Shown here: positions 8,379-49,718 of the stretch, in pieces
Numbering within the stretch: position 1 is the stretch's first letter
Layout: each line of letters opens with the position of its first letter
From: Williamsia sterculiae
GTDB taxonomy: Bacteria > Actinomycetota > Actinomycetes > Mycobacteriales > Mycobacteriaceae
Assembly: GCF_900156495.1 (NCBI RefSeq)
Contig: NZ_FTNT01000009.1
Location: 62,001-126,000, forward strand
Direction of reading: 5' to 3'
DNA: 64,000 bases
Notes under the pieces: model-generated
Told to the model about the DNA's origin: nothing
Databases searched by the model: none
The model's input: the letters and a program-made list of their open reading frames with translations, nothing else
Position numbers and translations under genes: made by a program

Positions 8379-9794
8379 TCAGCCGGCCTGTTCGTGCTCC
8401 GTCTCGACCAGGGCGGCACGATGCCGTGCGAAGGAGGCGCGGAGCAGATCGCAGTACCGGGCGAGGTCGGGCATCACCGCACCGTCCGTGGTGATCGACA
8501 TCGCCACCACATCACCACGCGTGACCACGGCGTGGGCCAGCGTGGACAAACCGGTGAGCGGTTGTATGCCGAAGCCGCCGACGATGGGGTGGCCCATCAT
8601 CGAGCGGGCACTGTTCGGGTTGTAGACATTGGACACGATGATGTGTGCGAAGACCGCCGCGGGCGCGGCGATCTGACGATCCGAACGCCGTCCCAACCAG
8701 CGCAGCAGCATCGACGGAGCGTAGTGCAACAGGCCGACGGGTGAGTGCTGCGCCTCGCGAGCCACCCGGGCCTTCTCCCGGTCGCTGTCGGCTCCGATGA
8801 GTGCCAACCGAGTGGACAGGTCCCGCTCGCCGACGGCGAGATCGATGAACATCGGGACGAACTGATTCGCGCCTGCGGTGCTGTTCTCGGCGCCGGGCCC
8901 ACGCAGCGATTTCGGCACCAGTGCCGAGAGCGTGTCGCAGGGCTCGCCGTGGCGGTCGAGGTACTCTGACACGGCCTCGCCGATGATCGACAACATCGTC
9001 GTGTTGACCGTCGCACCGGGTACCGACGCCTTCATCACCTGTACGTCCGCCAACGGAAAGCGCACCGCGTCGGTCTCTCGCGGACCGGTGAAGCCGGTGT
9101 TGAATCGAGTCCGCGGGACATGTCGCAGTACCGTGCCCGCGCGGGCCGCCCGGCGCTGGTCGCGGATCACCCGGGGGGTCGCACCGAGCAGCCGGAGCCA
9201 CGCCCCGGGCACTCGCAGCAACCCGGTCATCACCCGGCGACGATGAGCCACGGATACGTCGCCGATCAATCGGTGGACCGGGGCCGCGGGCGGTTCGGCC
9301 ATCGATAGCGCGCTGATGACCGCCGACATGCTCATCCCGTCGATGGACGCGTGATGGAACCCGATGGCCATCACGGTCACCGGATCGGGCTGGTCGGGAT
9401 GACCCACCACCTCGGGGATCACGTCCAGCGACCACAGCGGTCGGTCGAAGTCGGTGGGGGCATCGGCGATGGATGCGAGCAGCGAGCGCGTCTCCGGCCA
9501 AGTCCGACCCGGCTCGTGCAGGGTGACGTGGTGGTCGAGGTCGATCTCGGTCCGTTCCCAGTAGGGCATGCCGATGTCCCCGGGTAGACGGCGTAGCCGG
9601 GAGGTGAACAGATCGGAGATCGCCAGCCTGGGCCGGATCCAGTCGTGTACGTCCGCGCGGGTCATGACGAGCGGTCGTCCGTCGTCGGACGCGACCGCGA
9701 TGCAGGACACCACGGTGGCGATGGTGGGGGTGCTGCCCCAGTACACGTACGCGGCGTCATGACCCGACAGCTCGCTCGTCGCGGCGACCGACAT
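8379..9794 (-). CDS. WS/DGAT-type acyltransferase (wax ester synthase-like)
   Basis: 471 residues with the acyltransferase motif HHASIDG (HHxxxDG, residues 147-153), the RPLW motif just before it (DRPLWSLDVI) and the C-terminal SNVYNPN block where wax synthases have SNVPGP. Members transfer an acyl group from acyl-CoA to a long-chain alcohol or diacylglycerol and are abundant in mycolata; the fold is that of NRPS condensation domains. The degenerate SNVYNPN and GFGIQPL-type ending are those of the less studied members, so the acceptor may not be a storage lipid. It lies 89 bases from the end of the exporter operon of the peptide synthetase locus and points the same way, so a role in esterifying the peptide product is possible but unproven. 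Confidence 0.82.
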   Translation of the reverse strand: MSVAATSELSGHDAAYVYWGSTPTIATVVSCIAVASDDGRPLVMTRADVHDWIRPRLAISDLFTSRLRRLPGDIGMPYWERTEIDLDHHVTLHEPGRTWPETRSLLASIADAPTDFDRPLWSLDVIPEVVGHPDQPDPVTVMAIGFHHASIDGMSMSAVISALSMAEPPAAPVHRLIGDVSVAHRRRVMTGLLRVPGAWLRLLGATPRVIRDQRRAARAGTVLRHVPRTRFNTGFTGPRETDAVRFPLADVQVMKASVPGATVNTTMLSIIGEAVSEYLDRHGEPCDTLSALVPKSLRGPGAENSTAGANQFVPMFIDLAVGERDLSTRLALIGADSDREKARVAREAQHSPVGLLHYAPSMLLRWLGRRSDRQIAAPAAVFAHIIVSNVYNPNSARSMMGHPIVGGFGIQPLTGLSTLAHAVVTRGDVVAMSITTDGAVMPDLARYCDLLRASFARHRAALVETEHEQAG

Positions 9795-9883
9795 GGATCA
9801 ACCCCCTGACACGCCACCGCCCGGTGGGTCGTGTGATCGTACGGCGACGCCGCGGGCGAGTTGTCCGATTTGGGCAGTCTCGC

Positions 9884-11134
9884 TCAGACGGGGGTCGACG
9901 CGGCGCGACGATAGGCGCGCAGAGCCGGGTAGGCGAAGATCGCGACGACCACCATCGCCCAGATCACGGTCTTGATCAGGTTGTCGGTGATCGGGCCGCC
10001 CATCGCCAGCGCGCGCATGACCTCGATCGCACAGGTCATCGGCTGGTTGCGCACGATGGGCTGCAGCCAGTTGGGGTAGGCGATGATCGGCGCGAACCCC
10101 GAATTGAAGAACATGAGGATCGTCGAAGCCAGGGAGACGAAGCCGACCAGCGGGACGTCCGACGACGTCAGGGCCAGGGCCAGGACGAGGGTGGAGAACG
10201 CCGCGCCGTACAGCAGGGCGACCGCATAGATGCCCACCGCGGGCAACACACCCTGGTTGAATCGCCAGCCGATGGCGAAGCCGATGGTGGTCAGCACTAA
10301 GGTGGCGAGTAGGATACGTACCATCTCTGCGCACAATCGGGCGCTCAGGTCGGCACCACGATGCACGGGCAACACGTAGAACTTGGTCAGCAGTCCGGTC
10401 TTTCTCTCCTGCTGCAGCCGCACGCCCGAGGCCATCGAACCGAACATCGCTCCCACCAGCACCACCAGGGGCACCGTCCCGAACGCGCTGTTCACTCCAG
10501 TGAAGCGACTGACCGAATCACCGAGTACGACCTTGAACATGACCATGCTCAGCGCCGGGAAGACCAGGCTCTGGATCAAGGTACCGCGGTCGCGGACCCA
10601 GACGGTCAACTGCCTGCGGATGAGGATCCCGAAGTGTCGGAAGTAGGCGCGTACCCCTCGCTCGACCGGCGGGGGAGCATCCGGGAATCCGGTGGCCTTG
10701 TCGATCGCCTCGGACGAACCCCATTCCCGGGAGGTGTCCGCGGACGGACCGGTCGGCGTCACATCGGTGGTCCGACGCCATACCGGGGAGCGGGTGTCGG
10801 TCTCCGGGTCGGTGATCCGGTGTGGATCGGAGATCGCCGTGGGATGCGCGGACGCACTCGCCGTCACGGGGTCCAGTACGGCGAAGCGGGTGGTCTCGAC
10901 GTCACCGTCGACATCGTCGGCCTCGTCGGTCGTCCGCCAGGTCCCCATCAGGTTGCGTAGCGAACCGGTGCCCGGGAACTGCACGTCACCCGGGTTGGCC
11001 GTATCGGCCTCCAGTGAGCGTCGTCGCCGCGGAGCCACGCCCTCGACCCGCCACGACTGGTCGACGGGGTGTGTCGCGCGGTGGCGCGGCGATCGCAGGG
11101 CGAACCTCTCGGTGGCCGGCTCGTCGTGTCTCAT
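9884..11134 (-). CDS. ABC-2 type exporter permease, DrrB/DrrC-like, with long polar N-terminus
   Basis: 416 residues from the ATG at 11134, which overlaps the stop of the other permease in an ATGA arrangement; longer upstream reading in this frame is an overlap shadow. The last ~250 residues form an ABC-2 membrane domain of six segments with the GAMFGSMASGVRLQQERKTGLL signature region (first helix pair, QQERKTG loop) and the FNSGFAPI and RNQPMTCAIEVMRAL blocks typical of DrrB/DrrC daunorubicin-resistance permeases. The first ~155 residues are polar, rich in Arg, Asp, Thr and Pro, and unlike other permeases of this family. It probably pairs with the next two genes to export the product of the neighbouring peptide synthetase. 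Confidence 0.82.
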   Translation of the reverse strand: MRHDEPATERFALRSPRHRATHPVDQSWRVEGVAPRRRRSLEADTANPGDVQFPGTGSLRNLMGTWRTTDEADDVDGDVETTRFAVLDPVTASASAHPTAISDPHRITDPETDTRSPVWRRTTDVTPTGPSADTSREWGSSEAIDKATGFPDAPPPVERGVRAYFRHFGILIRRQLTVWVRDRGTLIQSLVFPALSMVMFKVVLGDSVSRFTGVNSAFGTVPLVVLVGAMFGSMASGVRLQQERKTGLLTKFYVLPVHRGADLSARLCAEMVRILLATLVLTTIGFAIGWRFNQGVLPAVGIYAVALLYGAAFSTLVLALALTSSDVPLVGFVSLASTILMFFNSGFAPIIAYPNWLQPIVRNQPMTCAIEVMRALAMGGPITDNLIKTVIWAMVVVAIFAYPALRAYRRAASTPV

Positions 11135-11949
11135 CGGTGATTGCTCCGCCACGAGCTGTACGCCGCCGCGACGGCGCCGAGCAGCAACAACCCGACCACC
11201 CAGCCCGCCGCGGGCACGATCGAGGTGGCATGTACCGCACCCCGGTCGAATGCACGCAACAGGTCGGTGAGCTGGGAGATGGGCTGATTGCGGACAAACC
11301 CCCGTATCCAGTCGGGGAACCGTTGCTCGGGAAGCAACCCGGTGGACAACATGCCCAGGATGAGCTGGGGCAGCGCCATCGCCTGACTGGTCGCGGCGGG
11401 GTTGTTGGTCATCGACCCCAGCACGTCCGCGGCGAAACTGAGCACGATCCCCATGAGCATCGCCACCACGACGAAACCGAGGAAGTTGCCCACTCCGTGC
11501 TGGGGCCGCCAACCGATGGCCAGGCCGGACAGGAAGGCCCACAACAGGGAGACGGCGAGCAGCACCGCGTTGGCCGAGAGCCGGGACAGGAACGGCACCG
11601 CCGGATGGATCGGCATGCTGCGTAGTCGGGTGGTGACGCCGCGCGAGCCGTCGGTCGCCGCGCGCATCGCCGACGAGGTGGCCACGAACCCCACCGACTG
11701 CAGGCAGATGATCGGCATCAGATACTGCGAGTAGTCCATCCCCGCATAGATGTTCATGATCTTGCGCAGCGGGACGTAGTAGCAGATGGTCAGCATCGCC
11801 GGTGAGGCGATGGCGAGGACGAACTCACCCTGGCGGTACATCGACCGCAGCGCCCGCCCGGTGAGCGCGCGCCATTGTCCCCACGCGGTGACGCGCGCGG
11901 CGGCGTCGAATCCGGTGACCAGTCCGATGGTCGAGGAGGTCGCGGTCAT
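11131..11949 (-). CDS. ABC-2 type exporter permease, DrrB/DrrC-like
   Basis: 272 residues with six hydrophobic segments, of usual length for the family. It contains the blocks FLSGLAIGWRP, NNPAATSQAMALPQLIL and RNQPISQLTDLLRAF, which correspond to the conserved central and C-terminal regions of ABC-2 drug/lipid permeases. It is coupled on both sides by four-base ATGA overlaps: to the ATPase gene upstream and to the larger permease downstream. Two different permease genes plus one ATPase is the DrrABC arrangement, used by actinobacteria for anthracycline resistance and for export of large lipids and lipopeptides. Confidence 0.85.
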   Translation of the reverse strand: MTATSSTIGLVTGFDAAARVTAWGQWRALTGRALRSMYRQGEFVLAIASPAMLTICYYVPLRKIMNIYAGMDYSQYLMPIICLQSVGFVATSSAMRAATDGSRGVTTRLRSMPIHPAVPFLSRLSANAVLLAVSLLWAFLSGLAIGWRPQHGVGNFLGFVVVAMLMGIVLSFAADVLGSMTNNPAATSQAMALPQLILGMLSTGLLPEQRFPDWIRGFVRNQPISQLTDLLRAFDRGAVHATSIVPAAGWVVGLLLLGAVAAAYSSWRSNHR

Positions 11950-13118
11950 TCGGTCCCTGCGTCGGCCGGTCGGTCGGTGAGTTCGAGGAAGACGTCGTCG
12001 AGCGAGGGCCTGCGCAGACCCACGTCGCTGAGCGCGATCCCGGCGATGTCCGTACGTCGTACCACCTCGACGAGCACGTCGGTCCCCGCCGCAGGGACGG
12101 TCAGCGAGTTCCGGGTGAGGTCCACGCGTATCTGGTCCTCGGCCGCCAGTCCGGCCAGTGCGTCCTGCAGTCGGGGAAGGTCCGCGGGCGAGGTGGGCAC
12201 GATCTCGCAGAAGGTGCCCGCGACCTGCGCCTTCAATTCGTCTGCCGTGCCCTCGGCGATGACCCGGCCCTTGTCGATGACCACGATGCGATCGCTGAGC
12301 AGGTCGGCTTCCTCGAGGTACTGCGTGGTCAACAGGGTGGTGATGTGCAGCCGACTCAGCGACGACACGATGTCCCAGACGTCCTGTCGGCTGCGAGGGT
12401 CGAGCCCGGTGGTCGGCTCGTCGAGAAACACCACCTCGGGACGGACCACCAGGCCACAGGCGATGTCGATCCGGCGCCGCATGCCGCCGGAGAACTTGCC
12501 CACCCGCCTCGAGGCCGCCTTGGTGAGGTCGAAGGCCTCGAGCAGTTCGTCGGCCCGGGCCCGCGCACCCTTGGGCGACAGACCCATGAGCCTGCCGAAC
12601 AGGATCAGGTTCTCGCGACCCGTCAAGGCTTCGTCGAGGGCGGCGAACTGCCCGGTGAGCATGATCGACTTGCGCACATCGGCGCGGTCGCGGACCACAT
12701 CGTGACCCGCGATGGTCGCGGTACCCCCGTCGGGGGTGAGCAGAGTGCAGAGCATGTTCACGGTGGTGGTCTTACCGGCACCGTTGGGGCCGAGGAGCCC
12801 GAGCACGCTGCCCGTCGGAACGGTGAAACTGATGCCGTCGACGGCGGTGAAATCACCGAATCGTTTCACCAGGTTGTCGGCGACGACACTGTTGCTGGTC
12901 GACGGGGCGCCCTCGGGCGACTCCGCCGGCCGCCGGAACGCGACGGTCTCCGCCGAGGTGGACTCCTCCGACCACGCCGACGCCCGATCCGGATGCCGGT
13001 GGACACGGTCGGATTCCCCGTAGGCGACCACCGGGAAGCGGTAGGTGTCGGAGCCGTCTGGGTCGGGGGCTGAGTGTCGGCCATCCCCGTGGGACGGTCG
13101 GCCCTGCCTCGGTTGCAT
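11946..13118 (-). CDS. ABC transporter ATPase, DrrA family
   Basis: 390 residues. The nucleotide-binding domain begins near residue 79 and has Walker A GPNGAGKTT (110-118), the signature FSGGMRRR, Walker B VVFLDEPTTGLD and the TTQYLEEAD switch stretch typical of DrrA; the C-terminal ~80 residues form the usual DrrA regulatory extension, ending LDDVFLELTDRPAD. The first 78 residues are a polar extension absent from most relatives; the start is nevertheless supported by an AGGA site six bases before the ATG. It is the first gene of the exporter operon and is transcribed divergently from the mbtH-synthetase unit, so it is likely to drive export of that peptide. Confidence 0.87.
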   Translation of the reverse strand: MQPRQGRPSHGDGRHSAPDPDGSDTYRFPVVAYGESDRVHRHPDRASAWSEESTSAETVAFRRPAESPEGAPSTSNSVVADNLVKRFGDFTAVDGISFTVPTGSVLGLLGPNGAGKTTTVNMLCTLLTPDGGTATIAGHDVVRDRADVRKSIMLTGQFAALDEALTGRENLILFGRLMGLSPKGARARADELLEAFDLTKAASRRVGKFSGGMRRRIDIACGLVVRPEVVFLDEPTTGLDPRSRQDVWDIVSSLSRLHITTLLTTQYLEEADLLSDRIVVIDKGRVIAEGTADELKAQVAGTFCEIVPTSPADLPRLQDALAGLAAEDQIRVDLTRNSLTVPAAGTDVLVEVVRRTDIAGIALSDVGLRRPSLDDVFLELTDRPADAGTE

Positions 13119-13375
13119 GGTGAATCCTGTCGTCCGTCGCGCCTAGGTGAGGTGACCGCGACGTCGGACCGCCGGGCTCAGCCATCGAACCTAGCCTACG
13201 AAATCGGGTGTAACGCGGGTCGCCACGTCGCCGATATTGTCTGTACAGACGAATGTGAGCCAATCGGTATTTGCTGGTCGGGAAATGGCTACCATAAACG
13301 GGCCCATCCCGACCAATTGGGTCACAACCGAAAATTGCTTCGCCGCCTCGATGAGGTGGAAGAAGGGAGATCACC
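13119..13375. promoter_or_regulatory. Divergent promoter region between exporter and synthetase units
   Basis: 257 bases without a gene separate the leftward exporter operon from the rightward mbtH-synthetase unit. The region is less GC-rich than its surroundings and must hold at least two promoters. The most distinct element is the perfect 12-base palindrome listed separately. On the minus strand TAGGCTAGGTT (around 13186-13198) could supply a -10 element for the exporter operon. No further element is convincing. Confidence 0.5.
13239..13250. promoter_or_regulatory. Perfect palindrome, candidate TetR-type operator
   Basis: GTCTGTACAGAC is a perfect inverted repeat (flanked by TT and GAA). 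Its length and centre resemble operators of TetR-family repressors, and its position between divergent exporter and biosynthesis genes suits joint control. No TetR gene lies in the window, so the regulator would be encoded elsewhere. Confidence 0.4.
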
Positions 13376-13729
13376 GTGACGCAGCAGCTGCGCCCTCGCC
13401 GTAGGACCACTGTCACGCACGCGGTATGTGGACCCGATCGGGCGAGCACGCTGGCCGACCTCGTGTCGCACGCTGCCGACGCGGCCCATGAACGCCCCGC
13501 GTTGACCGGACCCGATTACACGGTGAGTTTCGGTGAGTTGCGGGCGCGGACGGCCGGCGTCGCGTCGGTGATGTCGCCCGGCGACCGATCGGGAGACTCC
13601 GCCCTCACGGTCGCGCTGATGACCGCCATCCCGGGGCTGGCCCTTGCCGGACCTCAGCGCCTGGCCGATACGCTGAGTTCGATCCGGACCGAGGCGACGA
13701 CCGTGCTCGCCCAGAGCCGGCTGCGCTGA
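13376..13729 (+). CDS. Small protein with adenylation-domain N-terminus-like mini-domain (1)
   Basis: 117 residues from a GTG with GGGAG seven bases upstream, first gene of the rightward unit and 29 bases before mbtH. After ~23 basic residues, the segment [19 protein letters not shown] and [11 protein letters not shown] follows the opening of NRPS adenylation domains (normally TLxxLFxxxAxxxPxxxAL ... TYxELxxRxN). It then diverges into [14 protein letters not shown] and a short helical tail ([12 protein letters not shown]). No ATP-binding or catalytic motif is present, so it cannot be an active adenylating enzyme. The same pattern occurs in the protein after mbtH and twice inside the synthetase (24214-24480 and 30952-31236). 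Function unknown; a structural partner of the synthetase or a relic are both possible. Confidence 0.6.
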   Translation: MTQQLRPRRRTTVTHAVCGPDRASTLADLVSHAADAAHERPALTGPDYTVSFGELRARTAGVASVMSPGDRSGDSALTVALMTAIPGLALAGPQRLADTLSSIRTEATTVLAQSRLR

Positions 13730-13758
13730 GGTCACGCCCAGCGAACCAGGAGGTAGTG

Positions 13759-13980
13759 GTGACCAATCCATTCGACGACGAGGACGGCCGGTTCTTCGTA
13801 TTGGTCAACGACGAGAATCAGCACTCGCTGTGGCCCACCTTCGCCGACATCCCGGCGGGTTGGACCAAGGTCTTCGGCGAGGCCTCTCGCAGCGAATGCC
13901 TCGACTACGTGAACGAGAACTGGACGGACCTGCGCCCGAAGAGCCTCATCCTGGCCATGAAGGCGGACGAGAAGTCCTGA
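13759..13980 (+). CDS. mbtH: MbtH-family NRPS accessory protein
   Basis: 73 residues, the normal size. It contains the family signature [17 protein letters not shown], then [15 protein letters not shown] and [14 protein letters not shown], including the three invariant Trp residues. MbtH proteins bind NRPS adenylation domains and are needed for their solubility and activity. Of two adjacent GTG codons the second (13759) is preferred because AGGAGG ends five bases before it. It lies between the two mini-domain proteins and upstream of the giant synthetase, whose adenylation domains are its likely partners. Confidence 0.96.
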   Translation: MTNPFDDEDGRFFVLVNDENQHSLWPTFADIPAGWTKVFGEASRSECLDYVNENWTDLRPKSLILAMKADEKS

Positions 13981-14004
13981 CTGAGCTGGCCGAACGGTAC
14001 GTGA

Positions 14005-14020
14005 TGTGACGTAGATCACT
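14005..14020. promoter_or_regulatory. CRP/GlxR-type binding site
   Basis: TGTGACGTAGATCACT matches the CRP-family consensus TGTGA-N6-TCACA at nine of ten specified bases, and lies in the relatively AT-rich gap between mbtH and the next gene. The surrounding GTGATGTGACGTAGATCAC also reads as a palindrome. It is well placed to control a promoter for the 14239 gene and the synthetase. Confidence 0.5.
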
Positions 14021-14238
14021 TTTGAGATTTTGTTAAGGGTGCGTCTTATCACCAAGCCGAAGATCCAGGTCAGGAGGTCGGTCCGATCTCCACCCCATGT
14101 CCCGTGTCATACAAATGTGTTACGTCTTCCCGTTTGGTCTTCCGGCAATGCTCCTGGTGGTCCACGATGTCTGCAACGACCAGGAACGCAGGTCGCCAGG
14201 GCGGTTCGTCGCACCGTTGACACGGCAAGGGGCAGAAG

Positions 14239-14667
14239 ATGGCAAACGTTGCAGAACGGCATGACACCGACGCGCGGAGAAGCGGTGCGTCACGCACGCC
14301 CGACCTTCTCGGCTCCATACGTCGGATCGCCGGCATCACTCCCGATCGCGTGCTCACCGGTTACGGCATCTCGTCGGTCACCTACCGTGAGCTCGCCGCC
14401 ACCATCGAGCAGATGATCCCGGTGACCCGCAGTCAGCAGATGGACGATCGTGCCGCCGCCGTGGCCGCGGTGTTCGCCTGTCTGCCGCTGCTCGGCTCGG
14501 AGAGCAGTACCGCCGTCGTCGCATCCGTCATCGACAGGGCCCTGGCGCAGATCCGGCACGACGCGGTCGAGCTGGACTCGGCGATGGTGCCCCGCACCCG
14601 CACCCTCGCCGAGCGCACCGGCGAGATCGATCTGCGGGTCATCGCCAACCGTCTCAGTCCCGCCTGA
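14239..14667 (+). CDS. Small protein with adenylation-domain N-terminus-like mini-domain (2)
   Basis: 142 residues from an ATG preceded by AAGGGG, lying between mbtH (258 bases upstream) and the synthetase. Residues ~22-60 (DLLGSIRRIAGITPDRVL, then SSVTYRELAATIEQM) follow the first strands of an adenylation domain; residues ~74-110 (AAVAAVFACLPLLG ... VIDRALAQIRHDA) match the second half of the 13376 protein in pattern. A polar tail of ~30 residues follows. There is no ATP-binding loop, AMP motif or catalytic lysine. It is a paralogue-like companion of the 13376 protein and of two segments inside the synthetase. Function unknown. Confidence 0.6.
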   Translation: MANVAERHDTDARRSGASRTPDLLGSIRRIAGITPDRVLTGYGISSVTYRELAATIEQMIPVTRSQQMDDRAAAVAAVFACLPLLGSESSTAVVASVIDRALAQIRHDAVELDSAMVPRTRTLAERTGEIDLRVIANRLSPA

Positions 14668-14681
14668 CCGTCACAGATCTT

Positions 14682-14698
14682 CGCACCCGGCGGGTGCG
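14682..14698 (+). terminator. Short GC hairpin after the 14239 gene
   Basis: CGCACCCG and CGGGTGCG form an eight-base-pair stem around one base, fifteen bases behind the stop codon of the 14239 gene. No T-run follows. It precedes a longer hairpin four bases on and the pair may act together. Confidence 0.35.
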
Positions 14699-14701
14699 CA
14701 C

Positions 14702-14737
14702 CGGAGTCCGGATCACCCGAGGGTGATCCGGACTCCG
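14702..14737 (+). terminator. Strong inverted repeat upstream of the synthetase
   Basis: CGGAGTCCGGATCACCC (14702-14718) is perfectly complementary to GGGTGATCCGGACTCCG (14721-14737), giving a 16-17 base-pair stem with a very small loop. There is no T-tract, as is usual for actinobacterial terminators. It would separate the mbtH transcript from the synthetase, which then needs its own promoter or regulated read-through. Confidence 0.6.
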
Positions 14738-14811
14738 TCGTCTGGCGTCTGGGTAAGGTTGGTTAACGGATGCAGTGTTCGGATCGATAAGACTTCGGAG
14801 GAATCGCGAAG

Positions 14812-14871
14812 ATGGGTGAATTCGCTCGGCAAATGCGGCGTGCTGCCGAGCGGCCACCTGTGCCGTGTTGA
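14812..14871 (+). CDS. Possible leader peptide upstream of the synthetase
   Basis: An ATG with GGAGGA nine bases upstream opens a reading frame of 19 codons plus stop, giving MGEFARQMRRAAERPPVPC. A perfect nine-base inverted repeat (14823-14831 and 14844-14852) lies inside it. The good ribosome site in an otherwise non-coding leader and the internal hairpin are what suggest a translated leader rather than chance. It is short, so chance remains a real possibility. It overlaps no other gene and ends 132 bases before the synthetase start. Confidence 0.35.
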   Translation: MGEFARQMRRAAERPPVPC

Positions 14872-14899
14872 ATTGGAACTGTCGTGTCGAATTGGAACT
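14864..14899 (+). repeat. 17-base direct repeat in the synthetase leader
   Basis: CGTGTTGAATTGGAACT (14864-14880) and CGTGTCGAATTGGAACT (14883-14899) differ by one base and repeat with a period of 19. Two phased copies before a promoter candidate suggest a regulator-binding array. Confidence 0.55.
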
Positions 14900-14920
14900 T
14901 GGAACACTCGGTCGGGTTAG
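14894..14920 (+). promoter_or_regulatory. ECF-sigma-like promoter candidate for the synthetase
   Basis: GGAACT (14894-14899) is followed after 16 bases by GTTAG (14916-14920), matching the -35 GGAAC and -10 GTT spacing of SigE/SigH-type ECF sigma factors of mycobacteria and relatives. Alternatively TAGATT at 14918 could be a housekeeping -10. Transcription would then start near 14925, giving a leader of about 80 bases. The motif is short and only suggestive. Confidence 0.3.
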
Positions 14921-15003
14921 ATTTGAGTCGGGCTGGATTCGAGGCCTACGCAATGTTGAACGGGGCCTGGTCGAGCGAGTGTTCGTGATGGGAGCGGAAG
15001 ACT

Positions 15004-48786
<33,783 letters not shown>

Positions 48787-48794
48787 GGCGGGCC

Positions 48795-48828
48795 GACCAC
48801 CCTCGCGACCCGCTCCCGGAGGGCGGTC
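48795..48828. terminator. Hairpin between convergent synthetase and glycosyltransferase genes
   Basis: GACCACCCTC (48795-48804) pairs with GAGGGCGGTC (48819-48828) with one mismatch and a 14-base loop. It fills most of the 44-base gap between two converging stop codons, where a two-way terminator is expected. Confidence 0.5.
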
Positions 48829-48830
48829 GA

Positions 48831-49700
48831 TCAGTGGCGGTCGCCGTACGGTAGGACGCGCTCGGGGCGGCGGCTGAAGGGCTGGCGGACAGAGTACCTG
48901 TGCCGCTGCGGATTCCACGCTCGGCTCGGGAGCCAGAACACCAGATGCATGACGCGCATGAAGAGCGCGCTGCCGCGTGCTCTCGACGCCTCCTCGTGCA
49001 TGCCTCGTGCCTCGAAGGTGGCGGGTAGGTAGTTGGTGAACGTTGCGTAGTTGCTGACATTGGTCAGCATCCTGCGACCCGATGCGCTGATGTCCATTCC
49101 CGGGACGAAGGCGCAATACTGTCCGACCTCGGAGACACAGAGCGTGATGTCGAGGTCGTCGAAGATGCCGTCCTGTTCCAGTAACAACGGGCGGATCTTC
49201 TCCCACGTCGTCTTCCGGACGGCCATGTTCGCGCCGAACAACGAAGCCAGTGGTGCTCCGTCTCGCATCGCCGATCGCATGCCGAGTCGGAGAAAGCCCT
49301 TGTGGACCCACTGCAACGGCATGTCGTACTGGTCGAAGAACCCGGTACCGGCGCCGATGTCGCTGTCCGCGTCGGCGAAGAAGGCGCGGACAGCCGCTGC
49401 CCACCCCGGATGGGCCCGGGCGTCGGCATCGATCCTCCCGATGATGTCCCCGTCGGCCACGTCGAATCCGGCATTGCGCGCCGATATCACTCCGGGATTC
49501 CGTTCGTCGACGATCCGGAGTTGGGGGAAGTCGTCGATGAACGTCCGCACGACGTCGGCGGTACCGTCGGTGGACGCGTTGTCCACCACAATGATCTCGT
49601 GGAGTTCGGAGCTTTCCGACCGCAGGGAATCGAGGAGCCAGCCTATGGTCTCGACCTCGTTGAAGGCCGGAATGATCAGGGACAACGTTGGCCGTGGCAT
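48831..49700 (-). CDS. Family 2 glycosyltransferase
   Basis: 289 residues, a single GT-A domain: LSLIIPAFNEVETIGWLLDSL, IIVVDNASTDGT, the DxD metal/sugar motif in GRIDADARAHPGW, and a later DDLD (IFDDLDITLCVSEVG) in the place of the catalytic base. There is no clear membrane anchor beyond a weak segment near the C-terminus (LFMRVMHLVFWLPS). The enzyme should move a sugar from a nucleotide or lipid-phosphate donor onto an unknown acceptor. It faces the end of the synthetase gene, so glycosylation of the peptide product is conceivable but is only a position-based idea; cell-wall or lipid glycosylation is equally likely. Confidence 0.85.
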   Translation of the reverse strand: MPRPTLSLIIPAFNEVETIGWLLDSLRSESSELHEIIVVDNASTDGTADVVRTFIDDFPQLRIVDERNPGVISARNAGFDVADGDIIGRIDADARAHPGWAAAVRAFFADADSDIGAGTGFFDQYDMPLQWVHKGFLRLGMRSAMRDGAPLASLFGANMAVRKTTWEKIRPLLLEQDGIFDDLDITLCVSEVGQYCAFVPGMDISASGRRMLTNVSNYATFTNYLPATFEARGMHEEASRARGSALFMRVMHLVFWLPSRAWNPQRHRYSVRQPFSRRPERVLPYGDRH

Positions 49701-49718
49701 CGGGTCATTCTCGCAGAC

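Noticed and set aside
11135-11542. N-terminal extension of the larger permease by 136 codons
   Set aside because: It would lie inside the other permease gene; the ATG at 11134 with an ATGA overlap is a far better start.
14030-14416. 128-codon plus-strand frame between mbtH and the second mini-domain gene
   Set aside because: No ribosome site or recognisable sequence, and it overlaps the better-supported 14239 gene.
14755-14775. IdeR/DtxR-like iron box (TAAGGTTGGTTAAC) ahead of the EntF-like synthetase
   Set aside because: Only the left half fits; about 8 of 19 consensus positions match, which is not enough to claim iron control.
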